DNA of 64,000 bases, taken from positions 62,001-126,000 of the forward strand of contig CAYZVO010000002.1 of assembly GCA_964481655.1 (NCBI GenBank), read 5' to 3'. Every line of letters begins with the position of its first letter. Position 1 is the stretch's first letter. Source of the DNA: CALDOK01 sp964481655. Its GTDB lineage: Bacteria > Myxococcota_A > UBA796 > JAFGLY01. This document shows positions 43,749-53,254 of this stretch, piece by piece. A program made the position numbers and the translations under genes. The notes beneath the pieces are model-generated. The model worked only from the letters and a program-made list of their open reading frames with translations. It ran no database searches and was not told the DNA's origin.

Positions 43749-45700
43749 CAGGCCTTTCGGACCGATGGGAACTGCCCCGGGTCGGTGTGCGGGAGGAACA
43801 GGGCGGCGGTGTACTGGTCCATGTACCCAGGGGCCATGGACAGGTCGAAGTAGGTCATGCGGGCCGCGAGGCGCTCCTGGCGCCGGCGGTATTCGCGGGA
43901 GACCACGACCATGTAGGAGCCGATCAGCGAGCTGTTGCCCACGAAGCGGAAGCGCTCCCTGGGGATGTCGGGGATCAGGCCGATGGTCACGGCCTGCTCG
44001 AGGTCCAGGTAGCGGCCGAAGCCACCGGCGATGTAGACTTGGTCGAGATCGTCGAACTCGATGCCCACCTGCTCGAGCATCAGTGCGCAGGCGGAGTAGA
44101 TGGCGGCCTTGGCCCGCAGGATGTTCTCGATGTCCAGCTCGCTGATGGCGATGGGCTGGCCGGTGGGGCTCTGCTCGGCGGTGACGATGGTGTAGCGGGC
44201 GCGCTTGCCATCCACCGTGATGGACGCGCAGCTGCGCTCCCGATCGAAGCGCCCGGCGGGATCGAGCCAGCCGCTGCGGAACAGGTTGGCGAGCAGGTCG
44301 ATCATGCCCGAGCCGCAGATGCCCCGGGGCGGGGCGTCGCCGATGGTGGCCCAGCGGGGTGCACCGCTGGCGGGGTCGACCTCGACCCGCTCGATGGCCC
44401 CGATGCTGGCCCGCATACCGTGCTCGATGCCGCCGCCCTCGAAGGCCGGGCCCGCGGAGCAGGCGCAGCAGAGCATGAAGTCCTGGTTGCCCACCACCAG
44501 CTCGCCGTTGGTGCCGATGTCGATGAGCAGGGACAGGGCCTCGGTCTCGGCGGCCAGATCGGTGCAGAGCAGGCCGGCGGTGATGTCGCCGCCCACGTAG
44601 GAGCCCACGTTGGGCGAGAAGCACACCCAGGAGTCGGGGTTGATGGCGATGCCCACCTCGGCCGCGGCGAGGTAGGGCATCTCGAGCAGGGTCGGGGTGT
44701 AGGGCTCGAGGCGGATGTACTCCGGGTCCAGGCCCAGCAGCATGTGGGTCATGGTGGTGTTGCCGGAGATCACGGCGTTCGAGATGGTGCGGGGATCGAC
44801 CCCGCAGCCTTGACAGGCGCGCTCGAGCAGGCCGTTGACCGTGGCGAGCACGCGCTCTCGCAGCTCGTCCAGGCCGCCGGGACGCCGGGCGTACTCGATG
44901 CGGCTGATGACGTCGCCGCCGCAGGCGACCTGGTCGTTGTAGCCGGAGCGGGTGGCGACGATGCGGGCCGCGCCCAGGTCCACCAGCTGCACGGTGATGG
45001 TGGTGGTGCCCACGTCCACGGCGATGGCGTGGTTGCTGGCGGTGTCGTGGCCGGGCTCGACCCGCACGCAGACCATGCGCCGCCCGGTGCGGACCAGGGA
45101 GGCGGTGACCCGGCCGTCGTCGGCCCGCAGGGCCTGGGCCAGGCCGCGGGTGGTGCCCAGGGGGACCTTCACGTCGATGAGCATCGACTTCAGATCCTCG
45201 AACAGCTTGAAGCTGTCCACCGGGAGCTTCTCGCGGCGGCCCCACTCGAGCTGGATGGCGCGCATGAAGCGGTCCACGTCGCTCAGGCCGTCGTCGGGCT
45301 GGGCCGGGGCCACGGTGATGGGCCACTTGACCGCCAGGGGATCGAACTGCCACTCCTTGGGCAGCAGCTCGCCCCGCACCATCCAGGTCTCGTCCTCTTC
45401 GGGGATCTGGCCGCCTTCGCGGCCGAGCTGTTCGGGGACCTCGACCACCACGGCCTCGTCGCCGATGCGGGTGCGGCAAGCCAGCACGTGGCCCTGGGCC
45501 ACCGCCGCGGCGGGCATGACCGAGAGTGAGTCGGAGTCCACGCGGCCGGAGCCGATGCGGACCAGGCAGCGCCCGCAGCGCCCGCGGCCGCCGCAGGGGG
45601 CCTCGATCTCGACGCCGGCCTGGCGGGCGGCCTCGATCAGCTCGGTGCCGGCCGACACCTCGACGCTGAGCCCGGAGGGCTGGAAGATGACCTGTGGCAT
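43748..45700 (-). CDS. acsV: Reductive activator of the corrinoid Fe-S protein (RACo-like)
   Basis: 650 residues. N-terminal plant-type [2Fe-2S] domain with C36, C42, C45 and C75 (APCGGRGRCGRCLVRIG, LACRT), a linker, then an ASKHA-type ATPase region with DVGTTTITVQLVDL and later GTNGELVVG and GGFGRYLDLEQA. The protein couples ATP hydrolysis to re-reduction of Co(II) in the corrinoid protein to the Co(I) state. It begins 9 bases after acsC and is followed at once by the FGE-domain lipoprotein. Cytoplasmic. Confidence 0.93.
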   Translation of the reverse strand: MPQVIFQPSGLSVEVSAGTELIEAARQAGVEIEAPCGGRGRCGRCLVRIGSGRVDSDSLSVMPAAAVAQGHVLACRTRIGDEAVVVEVPEQLGREGGQIPEEDETWMVRGELLPKEWQFDPLAVKWPITVAPAQPDDGLSDVDRFMRAIQLEWGRREKLPVDSFKLFEDLKSMLIDVKVPLGTTRGLAQALRADDGRVTASLVRTGRRMVCVRVEPGHDTASNHAIAVDVGTTTITVQLVDLGAARIVATRSGYNDQVACGGDVISRIEYARRPGGLDELRERVLATVNGLLERACQGCGVDPRTISNAVISGNTTMTHMLLGLDPEYIRLEPYTPTLLEMPYLAAAEVGIAINPDSWVCFSPNVGSYVGGDITAGLLCTDLAAETEALSLLIDIGTNGELVVGNQDFMLCCACSAGPAFEGGGIEHGMRASIGAIERVEVDPASGAPRWATIGDAPPRGICGSGMIDLLANLFRSGWLDPAGRFDRERSCASITVDGKRARYTIVTAEQSPTGQPIAISELDIENILRAKAAIYSACALMLEQVGIEFDDLDQVYIAGGFGRYLDLEQAVTIGLIPDIPRERFRFVGNSSLIGSYMVVVSREYRRRQERLAARMTYFDLSMAPGYMDQYTAALFLPHTDPGQFPSVRKA

Positions 45701-45709
45701 GGGGAGGCT

Positions 45710-47047
45710 TTAGCCGAACCGCGCCTTGATGTAACCCTCGAGATCCGCGGCCTGCTGGGGACCCACCAGCACCTGCCAGCCTGGCAGGCTCTCCTCGAGC
45801 TCGCCGCTGATCTGGGCCACGAGCCCGGGGATCACGATGCGACGGTCCTGGACCTTGCCCTCGAGCTCGATCTCACGGGCAAAGCGCGCGATGTGGGCGC
45901 CGGAGAACTTGCCCGCGGCCCAGGCGGTCAGCACCGACATGCCTTCGCACTCGGGCACCAGCAGCCAGGCCGACAGGCCCGAGTTCTCGAGCTCGCCGGA
46001 GACCAGGAAGTAGGTCAGGGAGAAGTTGGTGGTGACGAACACGGGGCTGTCCGGGCCGGGCTCCACGATGGGGTACAGGCCGGGCTCCACCTGGATGGGC
46101 TTCTGCGGGTCGGTGAAGATGTTGAGCCGCAGGGTGAGCAGCGCGGCCAGCAGGGCCTCGTCGAAGCGCGGCAGGACCACCACGCCGCCGTACTTGCAGA
46201 TCTCGGTGGAGGCGGTGACCGCCAGCTCGAGCAGGTCGTCGTCGGCGAGGACGGTGAGGTGGGGGTGGCCCAGGGGCTTGGCGCCGTGCTTGAGGGCGGA
46301 GCGCCGCGCGATGGTGGCCAGCTGGAAGCGCTCGGCCAGGGACAGGGCGGGCAGCTCGAGGGCCAGGTCCTTGCAGCCCGCGTCCCGCAGGCGGGCGCTC
46401 AGGGCCACCAGGCCGTCCAGGTCCGGCGCGGTGATGCCCAGCCCATGTCCGCTCTGCTGGGCCACCGGCCACAGGGCGTCGGCGTGCTCGTCGCTCACCC
46501 CGGCGATGAGGCTACCGGAGCCCTTCACGGCGATGGCGGCGCGGGTCAGCGCCTGGGGATCGTCCGAGCGCAGCACCAAGGGCTTGCCTGTTGTCTCCCA
46601 GGCCCGGCGGGCCAGCTCCACGAAGGCCTCGGCGCGTTCGCCCCGCTGGGTGACCGAGACCATGTCCACCACGTAGCTGTCGCCCACACGCTCGATGGCG
46701 TAGTCGCGGATGGCGGCCAGGGTCGTCGCCAGCTCGTCCTCGGGCATGGTCTCGTCCACGTCCACGGCGATGGCGGTGGGGGAGACGAAGCTGCGCTCGT
46801 GCCGGTACAGCACGGTCTCCTCGCCCAGCTTCAGCCCGCCGGCGGGACCGAGCTTCAGGCCGCGCACGGGAGGCTCGGCCGCGGCGCCCAGCACGCGCTT
46901 GGCTTCGTCCGAGGCGTAGGGGCAGGCGGACAGCTCGACCTTCTTGGCGGCCAGCTTCATGGCGAAGGCCAGGCAGGTGTTGGAGCCGCACTCCTTGCAG
47001 TTGGTGCGGGGGAGGAGCTTCTGGATTTTCAGGCCGGTGAGTGCCAT
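45710..47047 (-). CDS. acsC: Corrinoid iron-sulfur protein large (gamma) subunit
   Basis: 445 residues, the normal length. The N-terminal [4Fe-4S] domain has C17, C20, C25 and C42 (TNCKECGSNTCLAFAMKLA...CP), followed by a TIM barrel and the C-terminal cobamide-binding domain. With AcsD it carries the methyl group from methyl-THF to acetyl-CoA synthase. A good GAGGA site precedes the ATG at 47047. The gene that should sit next to it, acsD, is fused to acsB, and a GxxExxY gene bracketed by inverted repeats lies between them; the near repeat begins 18 bases upstream of this start codon. Confidence 0.96.
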   Translation of the reverse strand: MALTGLKIQKLLPRTNCKECGSNTCLAFAMKLAAKKVELSACPYASDEAKRVLGAAAEPPVRGLKLGPAGGLKLGEETVLYRHERSFVSPTAIAVDVDETMPEDELATTLAAIRDYAIERVGDSYVVDMVSVTQRGERAEAFVELARRAWETTGKPLVLRSDDPQALTRAAIAVKGSGSLIAGVSDEHADALWPVAQQSGHGLGITAPDLDGLVALSARLRDAGCKDLALELPALSLAERFQLATIARRSALKHGAKPLGHPHLTVLADDDLLELAVTASTEICKYGGVVVLPRFDEALLAALLTLRLNIFTDPQKPIQVEPGLYPIVEPGPDSPVFVTTNFSLTYFLVSGELENSGLSAWLLVPECEGMSVLTAWAAGKFSGAHIARFAREIELEGKVQDRRIVIPGLVAQISGELEESLPGWQVLVGPQQAADLEGYIKARFG

Positions 47048-47065
47048 GGAGTTCCTCGTTCTGGA

Positions 47066-47643
47066 CTCACCGCGGAGGGCGCGGAGAGCGCGGAGGCTGC
47101 CGCTCCGTTCGAGCAGCGGGTGGTGGTGGGTGTTGAGATGAGGTGGTGGTGAGTGTGTGACTACGGGCTACCGCTCTTTGCGAGCGGCGGTTCAGCCTTG
47201 CCGGTTGGGCTGGTGCTTGTTGACCAGGCGGCGGAGGCCGTCTTTCAGCAGCGGCACGTTGAAGTTGATGAGCAGGCCGATGGGGTAGCCGCTCAGTTTC
47301 AGGTAGGTGATGAGCTGGGCCTGATGGATCGGCTGGAGAGACTCGACCGCCTTCAGCTCGACCACGACTTCGCCCTCGACCACGAGATCGAGACGGTAGC
47401 CGACTTCGACGGTGGTGCCCTTGTAGTGGACGGGGAGGGCAACCTGCCGTGAGACGGTGAGGCCGCGGTCGACGAGCTCCTTGAACAGGCAAGCCTCGTA
47501 GGCGCTCTCCAGCAGGCCTGGACCGAGCTGCCGGTGGACCTCGAGGGCTGCGCCGATCACAGTCTCTGTCGTTCGTTCCTGTGACCTGTCGATCACTGTC
47601 TTCCTCCCTGTCCTCTCCGCGTTCTCCGCGTTCTCCCTGTGAG
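47066..47643. mobile_element. Inverted-repeat-bounded cassette carrying the GxxExxY gene
   Basis: The outer arms are 47066-47096 and 47612-47643. Read inward on opposite strands, both begin CTCAC and contain tandem nine-base units of the GCGGAGAAC/GCGGAGGGC type. The GxxExxY gene fills the interior. The arms are similar but not identical, and I cannot define a target duplication. The unit looks inserted between two genes that are normally adjacent. No transposase is present, so it may be moved in trans or be an old remnant. Confidence 0.55.
47192..47596 (-). CDS. GxxExxY family protein (PD-(D/E)xK nuclease-like)
   Basis: 134 residues. The defining motif is GLLESAY in HRQLGPGLLESAYEACLFKEL; the nuclease-like core has YRLDLVVEGEVVVELKAV (Asp, then Glu-x-Lys). 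It ends with the family's LLINFNVPLLKDGLRRLVN. Function is unknown; similarity to PD-(D/E)xK enzymes suggests nucleic acid cleavage. It is the only gene in this locus unrelated to acetyl-CoA synthesis, and inverted repeats flank it, which fits acquisition by insertion. Confidence 0.88.
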   Translation of the reverse strand: MIDRSQERTTETVIGAALEVHRQLGPGLLESAYEACLFKELVDRGLTVSRQVALPVHYKGTTVEVGYRLDLVVEGEVVVELKAVESLQPIHQAQLITYLKLSGYPIGLLINFNVPLLKDGLRRLVNKHQPNRQG

Positions 47644-47662
47644 CCTGTCGGCGGTTGGCTGC

Positions 47663-50600
47663 CTACCCCTGCCCATCCATCAGCCGCAGGATGGTCTCCT
47701 GCAGCTTCTGGGCGGCGTCGGGGTGGTTCATGACGAGCAGGTCGGCGCCGGCGTGGAGCAGGGTGGTGGCGGTGCCCAGCTCCCAGAGGGTGGCGCGGGT
47801 GGCGCGGTCGCCCCAGGTGGGGAAGGCGTCCTGGGGGGCGTTGTACTCCTTGACCTTGATGGCTTCCTGGCCCGGGTAGACCACCATCGGGCCGGCGAGC
47901 ATGGTGTCGCCGCCGAGTCCGGAGAGGCGGGCGCGCTCCATGACCGAGTAGGTGTACTCGATGCCGTAGCCCATGGCGCCGGTCATCATGTCCAGCACGA
48001 TGGCGTCCTTGGGCAGGCCCATGTTGGTCAGCAGGATGACCATCTGCTTGCCGATGTTGACGTCGATGGGGCTCTGGGCCACCACCCGGTGGCCGTAGGC
48101 CAGGGCCGCCCCGGCGATGGTCCGGTAGTTGTCCTGCTCGGTCCAGGAGAACAGGAGGCGTTCTCCCTCGAAGGCCTGGGCCACGGCCTTGGTGAGCTCG
48201 TTGGCCCGGTCGAAGTGGCTGGGGCCGGTGACGATCAGGGGGACCTCGACGGCCTCGAGCACCGCGCCCACCAGATCGACGCCCTGCTGCACGGAGCGGC
48301 CGGCACCCTCGGGGTGGGTGCCGTCCAGGCGCACGGCCACGATGTCGGCGCCGTGCTGTTCGACGCACGCCCGGGCCATGGCCACGGGATCGCCCAGCAG
48401 CGCGCCCCAGCGGTCCCGCAGGACTCGAGGGAAGCGGTCGCTGATGTGGTCGAAGACCTCGAGGGCCACCGCCGGGCGGTGGGGCATGCGGCCCTCCCAG
48501 AGGTGGAAGGGCATGGCCGAGGCGCCGCCGATGGTGACGGTGCGCCCGCGGGTGCCGCCATCATCGCGGGTGGCGCCGATGGTGACCTCCCACAGGGGCT
48601 GGGCCACGGACTCGGCGGGGATGGCCATGGAGCGGACGGCGGCCAGGCGCTCGGCCGCGGTGGGGCCCTGCTGGACCCAGGCGGGCTCGGCGGTGGGCGC
48701 CGGCGTGGGCGCCGCGGGGGCGGCTCCCAGCTGCTGCTGGAAGGCGTCGGCCACCTGGCCCGCCAGCTCGGGGGGGAGGGCCTGGCGCAGGGCCTGCTGC
48801 AGGGCGTCGGCCAGCTCGGCCTTGACCTTCGCGAGCTGCTCTTCGGTCATGGCGGCGCTCTCGGTGGGGGGGGAGGATTCCGGCGCGACCGGGGTCGGCG
48901 CCCGCTCGTCCTGCGCCCGGGCTGCGGAGGCGGCCGCCGGCACGTCGCCCTCGACGAAGTCGGCCATGTCTGGGAGGGTCAGGGCCGGGTGGCCGACCTT
49001 CTCCATGTGGGCGCGGATGGCGTCGGGATCGGTGGCGACGGTCTCGTCGGCGATGAGGTCCAGCAGGTCGGGGTGACCGGCGGCCGCGGCCTCGCGCTGC
49101 AGGCGGGGGCCGAGCAGGCGCTTGAGCTCCGCCGGCATCCAGACCAGGCGGGGGTGGCCGCCTTCGGCGCCCAGGAACTTGGACGAGACGATGTAGCCCT
49201 TGCCGCAGCCCATGAAGCCCGGGGTCTGCCGACCGCCGCCCACCGAGCCGGCGAGGCTCGAGAACGTCATGCCCACCGGGGTGTCGCCGGGGAACTCGCG
49301 GTTGACCACCATCACGCCGTTGCACTCGGGCACGTAGGCGACGATCACCTCGAAGCAGCCGCAGCTGGTCATCGGGCGATCCATGATCGAGTACATGGTG
49401 ATGGCCGGGATGGTGCCGTGGCTGGTCTGGGCCACGTAGGCGTTCACGCCCTCCCAGATGCCCTTGGCGGCGTCGAGGGTGCGGCCCTTCTTGACCGGCT
49501 GGTTGGGGCCGGTGGGGTCGATCTCGTGGGCGGCCTTGCCGTCGAGCCAGTTGTAGGCCCCGCACAGCCCGAGGCGCTCGGGGGTGATCACGCAGACGTG
49601 GTCGGGGGCGAAGCTCTGACAGAGCAGGCAGGAGTAGAAGGTGTCGACGCTCTCGTCGGTCAGGGAGCGCATGCGCTCGTTGCGCTCGTCCCAGACCCGA
49701 CGGGCCACGCCGAGGCGGCGCTCCACCTCGTCGGGGTCGGTGATCAGGGTGACCTTCACCTTGTCCACGATGGCCGGGTAGTCCGACAGCAGCTTGGCGT
49801 GGAGGATCTCGCCGTAGTGGCGCAGGCGCAGGCCCTGCTCGAAGCCCCGCTTGCTCACGCGGGTCCAGACGATGTCGCGCTGGCCCATGTGCCAGATGCC
49901 TTCGGCCCCGTTGACCAGGTGGTGGATCTGGCGCTCGAGGATGGGCTCGAAGTCCGCCTGCAGCTTGCGCCCCGCCGCCTCGACCCAGATGGCCAGGGGC
50001 AGGGCGGTGCCGGGCTCGACCTCGTCGATGTCGGGGCCGATGAGCTCGATCTCGCCGTCGGTGATGGCGTCGAGCTGCGCGGAGGTGACGAACTCGAAGG
50101 CGGTGGATCGCTGGCCGCCGAACTCGACCTGGGCGTCGGCCTTGCGGATGCGCTCGCCCTCGAAGGCCGGACCGTAGGCTACGGGCACGGGGACCTTGGT
50201 GATGCGCACCTTGCAGCCGCGCACCTCGAGGGCCTTCTCGACCATGGACTCGTGGGGCACGTCTGCGACCACGTGCTCGTAGGTGCACACGCCGGTGGGC
50301 AGGATCTCGGGGATGCCCGTGTCGGCGATGACCGGGAAGCCGTAGTTGATGGCGCCGGCGGCCACGGCGTACTTCTCGGCGTCCACCTCGCCCAGGGCGA
50401 GCACGAACGCGAAGACGCGGTCCTTGTTGTAGCGGAGGTTGGCGGCGAAGTCGCCGGGCTGCACGCCGCCGAAGGACAGGGCGGCGCGGTTGGCGAAGCC
50501 CAGGGCGTAGATCAGGGCGCTGACGTCGGGGCCGAAGGGGATCAGCCGGGTCTCCCAGCCCAGCTGGACGCCGGCCTGCTGGAGCTGCTCGGCGAACTGC

Positions 50601-51139
50601 ACGCCGCCGGTGGAGCCACCCATGAACACGTAGAGGTTCTTTTCCTGCAGCTCGCGGGCGATGGTCACCGCGATCTCGAGGGAGGGGGCGGCGCCGGTGA
50701 TGGCCGCGAAGCCCGGGGCCGTGCCGTCCACGAACTCGATGCCGCGCTCGCGCATGATGATGTCCGACGCTGCGCCCAGCCAGATGTCCCGGGCCGGTGG
50801 TGGACCGACGAGGGTGCGGCAGGCCTCGATGATCTCGCAGGCGAACAGGGCCGCGGCCCCGGCATCCAGGGCGTTGCCCAGGTAGGGCAGCCAGGTGCGG
50901 TCGCTGGGGCGGGTGGGCAGCAGCTGCTTGGCCCGGCGCAGGGCGGCGCGGGCGTCGGCCAGGGTGCCGACCTGCTGCCCGGTGAAGCTGTAGATGACCG
51001 GCAAAAAGTAGGCGGTGTCGGGGAAGCCGATGGTGGCGTCTTCTCCGTGCTGGGCGACGGCCTGGTCCAGCAGGCCTTCGGCCCGGGCCACCCACTCCAC
51101 GGCCCCGTCGATGGCGGCGGTGGCGATCAGCTTGGACAT
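47663..51139 (-). CDS. acsB-acsD: Fusion of acetyl-CoA synthase (AcsB) with corrinoid protein small subunit (AcsD)
   Basis: 1158 residues in one uninterrupted frame. Residues 1-731 are AcsB: the A-cluster ligands C504, C507, C516 and C526 (SCLLCQSFAPDHVC, LCG) and the C593-G-C595 nickel-binding pair have the same spacing as in Moorella AcsB (506, 509, 518, 528, 595, 597). Residues about 733-845 are an Ala/Pro/Gln-rich linker containing an amphipathic helix. Residues about 846-1158 are the small CoFeSP subunit barrel (VTIGGASAMPFHLWEGRMPH, VRLDGTHPEG, LDMMTGAMGYGIEYTYSVMER). A fusion would tether the methyl donor to the acetyl-forming site. It begins 12 bases after cooS. No stop, gap or frame change occurs in the linker. 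Confidence 0.95.
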   Translation of the reverse strand: MSKLIATAAIDGAVEWVARAEGLLDQAVAQHGEDATIGFPDTAYFLPVIYSFTGQQVGTLADARAALRRAKQLLPTRPSDRTWLPYLGNALDAGAAALFACEIIEACRTLVGPPPARDIWLGAASDIIMRERGIEFVDGTAPGFAAITGAAPSLEIAVTIARELQEKNLYVFMGGSTGGVQFAEQLQQAGVQLGWETRLIPFGPDVSALIYALGFANRAALSFGGVQPGDFAANLRYNKDRVFAFVLALGEVDAEKYAVAAGAINYGFPVIADTGIPEILPTGVCTYEHVVADVPHESMVEKALEVRGCKVRITKVPVPVAYGPAFEGERIRKADAQVEFGGQRSTAFEFVTSAQLDAITDGEIELIGPDIDEVEPGTALPLAIWVEAAGRKLQADFEPILERQIHHLVNGAEGIWHMGQRDIVWTRVSKRGFEQGLRLRHYGEILHAKLLSDYPAIVDKVKVTLITDPDEVERRLGVARRVWDERNERMRSLTDESVDTFYSCLLCQSFAPDHVCVITPERLGLCGAYNWLDGKAAHEIDPTGPNQPVKKGRTLDAAKGIWEGVNAYVAQTSHGTIPAITMYSIMDRPMTSCGCFEVIVAYVPECNGVMVVNREFPGDTPVGMTFSSLAGSVGGGRQTPGFMGCGKGYIVSSKFLGAEGGHPRLVWMPAELKRLLGPRLQREAAAAGHPDLLDLIADETVATDPDAIRAHMEKVGHPALTLPDMADFVEGDVPAAASAARAQDERAPTPVAPESSPPTESAAMTEEQLAKVKAELADALQQALRQALPPELAGQVADAFQQQLGAAPAAPTPAPTAEPAWVQQGPTAAERLAAVRSMAIPAESVAQPLWEVTIGATRDDGGTRGRTVTIGGASAMPFHLWEGRMPHRPAVALEVFDHISDRFPRVLRDRWGALLGDPVAMARACVEQHGADIVAVRLDGTHPEGAGRSVQQGVDLVGAVLEAVEVPLIVTGPSHFDRANELTKAVAQAFEGERLLFSWTEQDNYRTIAGAALAYGHRVVAQSPIDVNIGKQMVILLTNMGLPKDAIVLDMMTGAMGYGIEYTYSVMERARLSGLGGDTMLAGPMVVYPGQEAIKVKEYNAPQDAFPTWGDRATRATLWELGTATTLLHAGADLLVMNHPDAAQKLQETILRLMDGQG

Positions 51140-51151
51140 CGGTACTCCTGG

Positions 51152-53152
51152 TCAGTGCGCGTGGGGCTTGCAGCCGCGGTGGGTCGCCGCGCCGGAGGGG
51201 CCGTCGAGGCCCAGGCGGTCGGCCATGTCCATGAGCTTGCGCTCACCCTGCTCGTGGATGCCGAGCTTCTCCCGGCGGGCTCGGAGCAGGGCGAGGATCT
51301 TCTCGGCGGCTTCGTCCGGGTCGGTGTGGGTGTGGAAGCTGGCGCCGAAGAGCTCGGTGGTCTCTTCCTCGAGGAAGCGGGTGACGGCGTCGGACCCGCC
51401 GATGTTGAACGGCCTGCCGAGCACCACGTCGATGCCGGACGCCACGAAGTAGCAGCCGATGGCCACGGCCTTCTCGGACATCCACTCGGGCGCAACGCCG
51501 ACCACGGGGACCTGGGACAGGTCGTCGCCAAGCCCGCCCTCGCGCACCACGCGGGTGGCGGCCTCGAGCAAGCGGGAGTTGTCCACGCAGGAGCCCATGT
51601 GCAGCACCGGAGGCATGCCCACGGTCTCGCAGACCTCGCGCAGCCCGGGGCCCGCGAGCTCGAGGGCCGTCTCCGGGTTGAGCATCCCGGCCTTGGCCGA
51701 CGCGATGGCGGCGCAGCCGGTCTGGAGGATGAGCACGTTCTCGGCCAGCAGGCGCTGGGTCAGCTCGTTGTTGAACGAATCGACCTTGTCGCGGGGGTTC
51801 GAGCAGCCCACGATGCCCACCACGCCCAGGATGCGGTTCTGCATGATGGCGTCGTTCAGGGGCCGGAAGCTGCCGCGGTAGGTGCCCCCGAGCATGTACT
51901 CGATGGCGGGCACCGAGAAGCCGGCGACCATGGGCTGGGTGTGGTCGGGGATGTAGACCTTCTCCGGATCGCGCTCACCGTAGTTCTCGATGGCGCCCAG
52001 CAGCAGATCCTTGGCAGCCTCCCAGGCCTGCTTGACGTCGAAGGTGGCCTGCTCGGCGCCCACGGTGCGGGCGATCTCGGCGGTGCTGACCACCCGGGTG
52101 TGGTACGCCGCGGCGACCTCGGGCAGGCTGGGCATGCAGCACTGCACGTCGATGATCATCATGTCGACCGCGCCGGTGAGCACGGCGAGCTCCTGCTGCA
52201 GGAAGTTGCCGGCCACCGAGATGCCGTGGCGCATCAGCACCTCGTTGGCGGTGCAGCAGATGCCGGCCAGGTTGATGCCCCCGGGGGCGCCGGCCTCGGC
52301 CGCGGCGCGACGGATGGCCGGGTCCAGGGAGGCGGCGGCCAGCATCTCGGACAGGGCGGGCTCGTGGCCGTGGACCACGACGTTGACGGCGTCGTGGGCC
52401 AGCACACCCAGGTTGGTGCGGCTGCGCACGGGGCTGGGGGTGCCGAAGAGGATGTCGGAGACCGCGGTGGCGATCATCGAGCCCCCCCAGCCGTCGGCCA
52501 GGGCGGTGCGGAAGGCGTGCATCAGCAGGCTTCTGTGGTCGTGATCCACGCCCATGGTGGTGCGGTGCATGGCCTCGACCACCATGCGGTCGATGCCGGT
52601 GGGCGCGACGTGGGTGCGCTCCCACAGGCCCGCGCGGGGGGCGGGGGCCAGCCCGAGGGTCTCGAGGCTCTCTTCCTGCCGTGCGAACTCCTGCAGGAAG
52701 CGCTCGGAGAGGTCCAGGGCCACGTCCAGGGCCTCGCGGCCCGTTTCTTCGACGCCCCAGGTGCGGGCGCTGCGGCGCAGGGCGTCCTCGTCGCGGATGG
52801 CGTAGTCGCCGCCTTCGCCCCGGGCCACGGAGCGCAGCAGCAGGACCAGGTGGCGGCCGTGGTCGCTGTGGGCCGCGGTGCCGCCGGCGACCTCGCGCAG
52901 GTAGTTCCGGGCCACGATGGTGTCGGCGTCGGCCCCGCAGACCCCTCGGGGGGCCTTCGAGGTGATGCGGCAGGGGCCCATGTGGCACAGGCGGCAGCAG
53001 ATGCCCTGGGTGCCGAAGCGGCAGGGCTTGGGCTGCTCGAAGACCCGGCTGAACGCGGTGGAGGCGCCGCTCTGCTCGGCGCGCTCCAGGATCTCGAGGG
53101 ACGCGGGGTCGCTGACGCGATCGGCGGGGGTGGTGGGCTTCGTGCCGGCCAT
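51152..53152 (-). CDS. cooS: Anaerobic carbon monoxide dehydrogenase catalytic subunit
   Basis: 666 residues from the ATG at 53152, which has GGGAG upstream; an in-frame start 45 bases earlier is weaker. Cys motifs for the B and D clusters lie in FGTQGICCRLCHMGPCRI, and C-cluster residues in GICCTANEVLMRHG, QTGCAAIASAKAG and HMGSCVDNSR. The enzyme reduces CO2 to CO at a Ni-Fe-S cluster and passes CO to acetyl-CoA synthase, encoded 12 bases downstream. It lacks the long N-terminal extension of archaeal CdhA. Cytoplasmic. Confidence 0.97.
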   Translation of the reverse strand: MAGTKPTTPADRVSDPASLEILERAEQSGASTAFSRVFEQPKPCRFGTQGICCRLCHMGPCRITSKAPRGVCGADADTIVARNYLREVAGGTAAHSDHGRHLVLLLRSVARGEGGDYAIRDEDALRRSARTWGVEETGREALDVALDLSERFLQEFARQEESLETLGLAPAPRAGLWERTHVAPTGIDRMVVEAMHRTTMGVDHDHRSLLMHAFRTALADGWGGSMIATAVSDILFGTPSPVRSRTNLGVLAHDAVNVVVHGHEPALSEMLAAASLDPAIRRAAAEAGAPGGINLAGICCTANEVLMRHGISVAGNFLQQELAVLTGAVDMMIIDVQCCMPSLPEVAAAYHTRVVSTAEIARTVGAEQATFDVKQAWEAAKDLLLGAIENYGERDPEKVYIPDHTQPMVAGFSVPAIEYMLGGTYRGSFRPLNDAIMQNRILGVVGIVGCSNPRDKVDSFNNELTQRLLAENVLILQTGCAAIASAKAGMLNPETALELAGPGLREVCETVGMPPVLHMGSCVDNSRLLEAATRVVREGGLGDDLSQVPVVGVAPEWMSEKAVAIGCYFVASGIDVVLGRPFNIGGSDAVTRFLEEETTELFGASFHTHTDPDEAAEKILALLRARREKLGIHEQGERKLMDMADRLGLDGPSGAATHRGCKPHAH

Positions 53153-53254
53153 GGGTGCTCCCGAACGAGGAAGGTGAGGGTGTATCACCCTCACCATGCC
53201 GTGGGGAGGCCCATGTTGGCTGTCGTGACTCGCGCCGGAGCTACGGTTTCTGGC

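Noticed and set aside
41961..45479. A 1172-residue version of the FGE-domain protein
   Set aside because: The first 577 codons are a shadow of the RACo-like gene; the lipoprotein signal begins at 43748.
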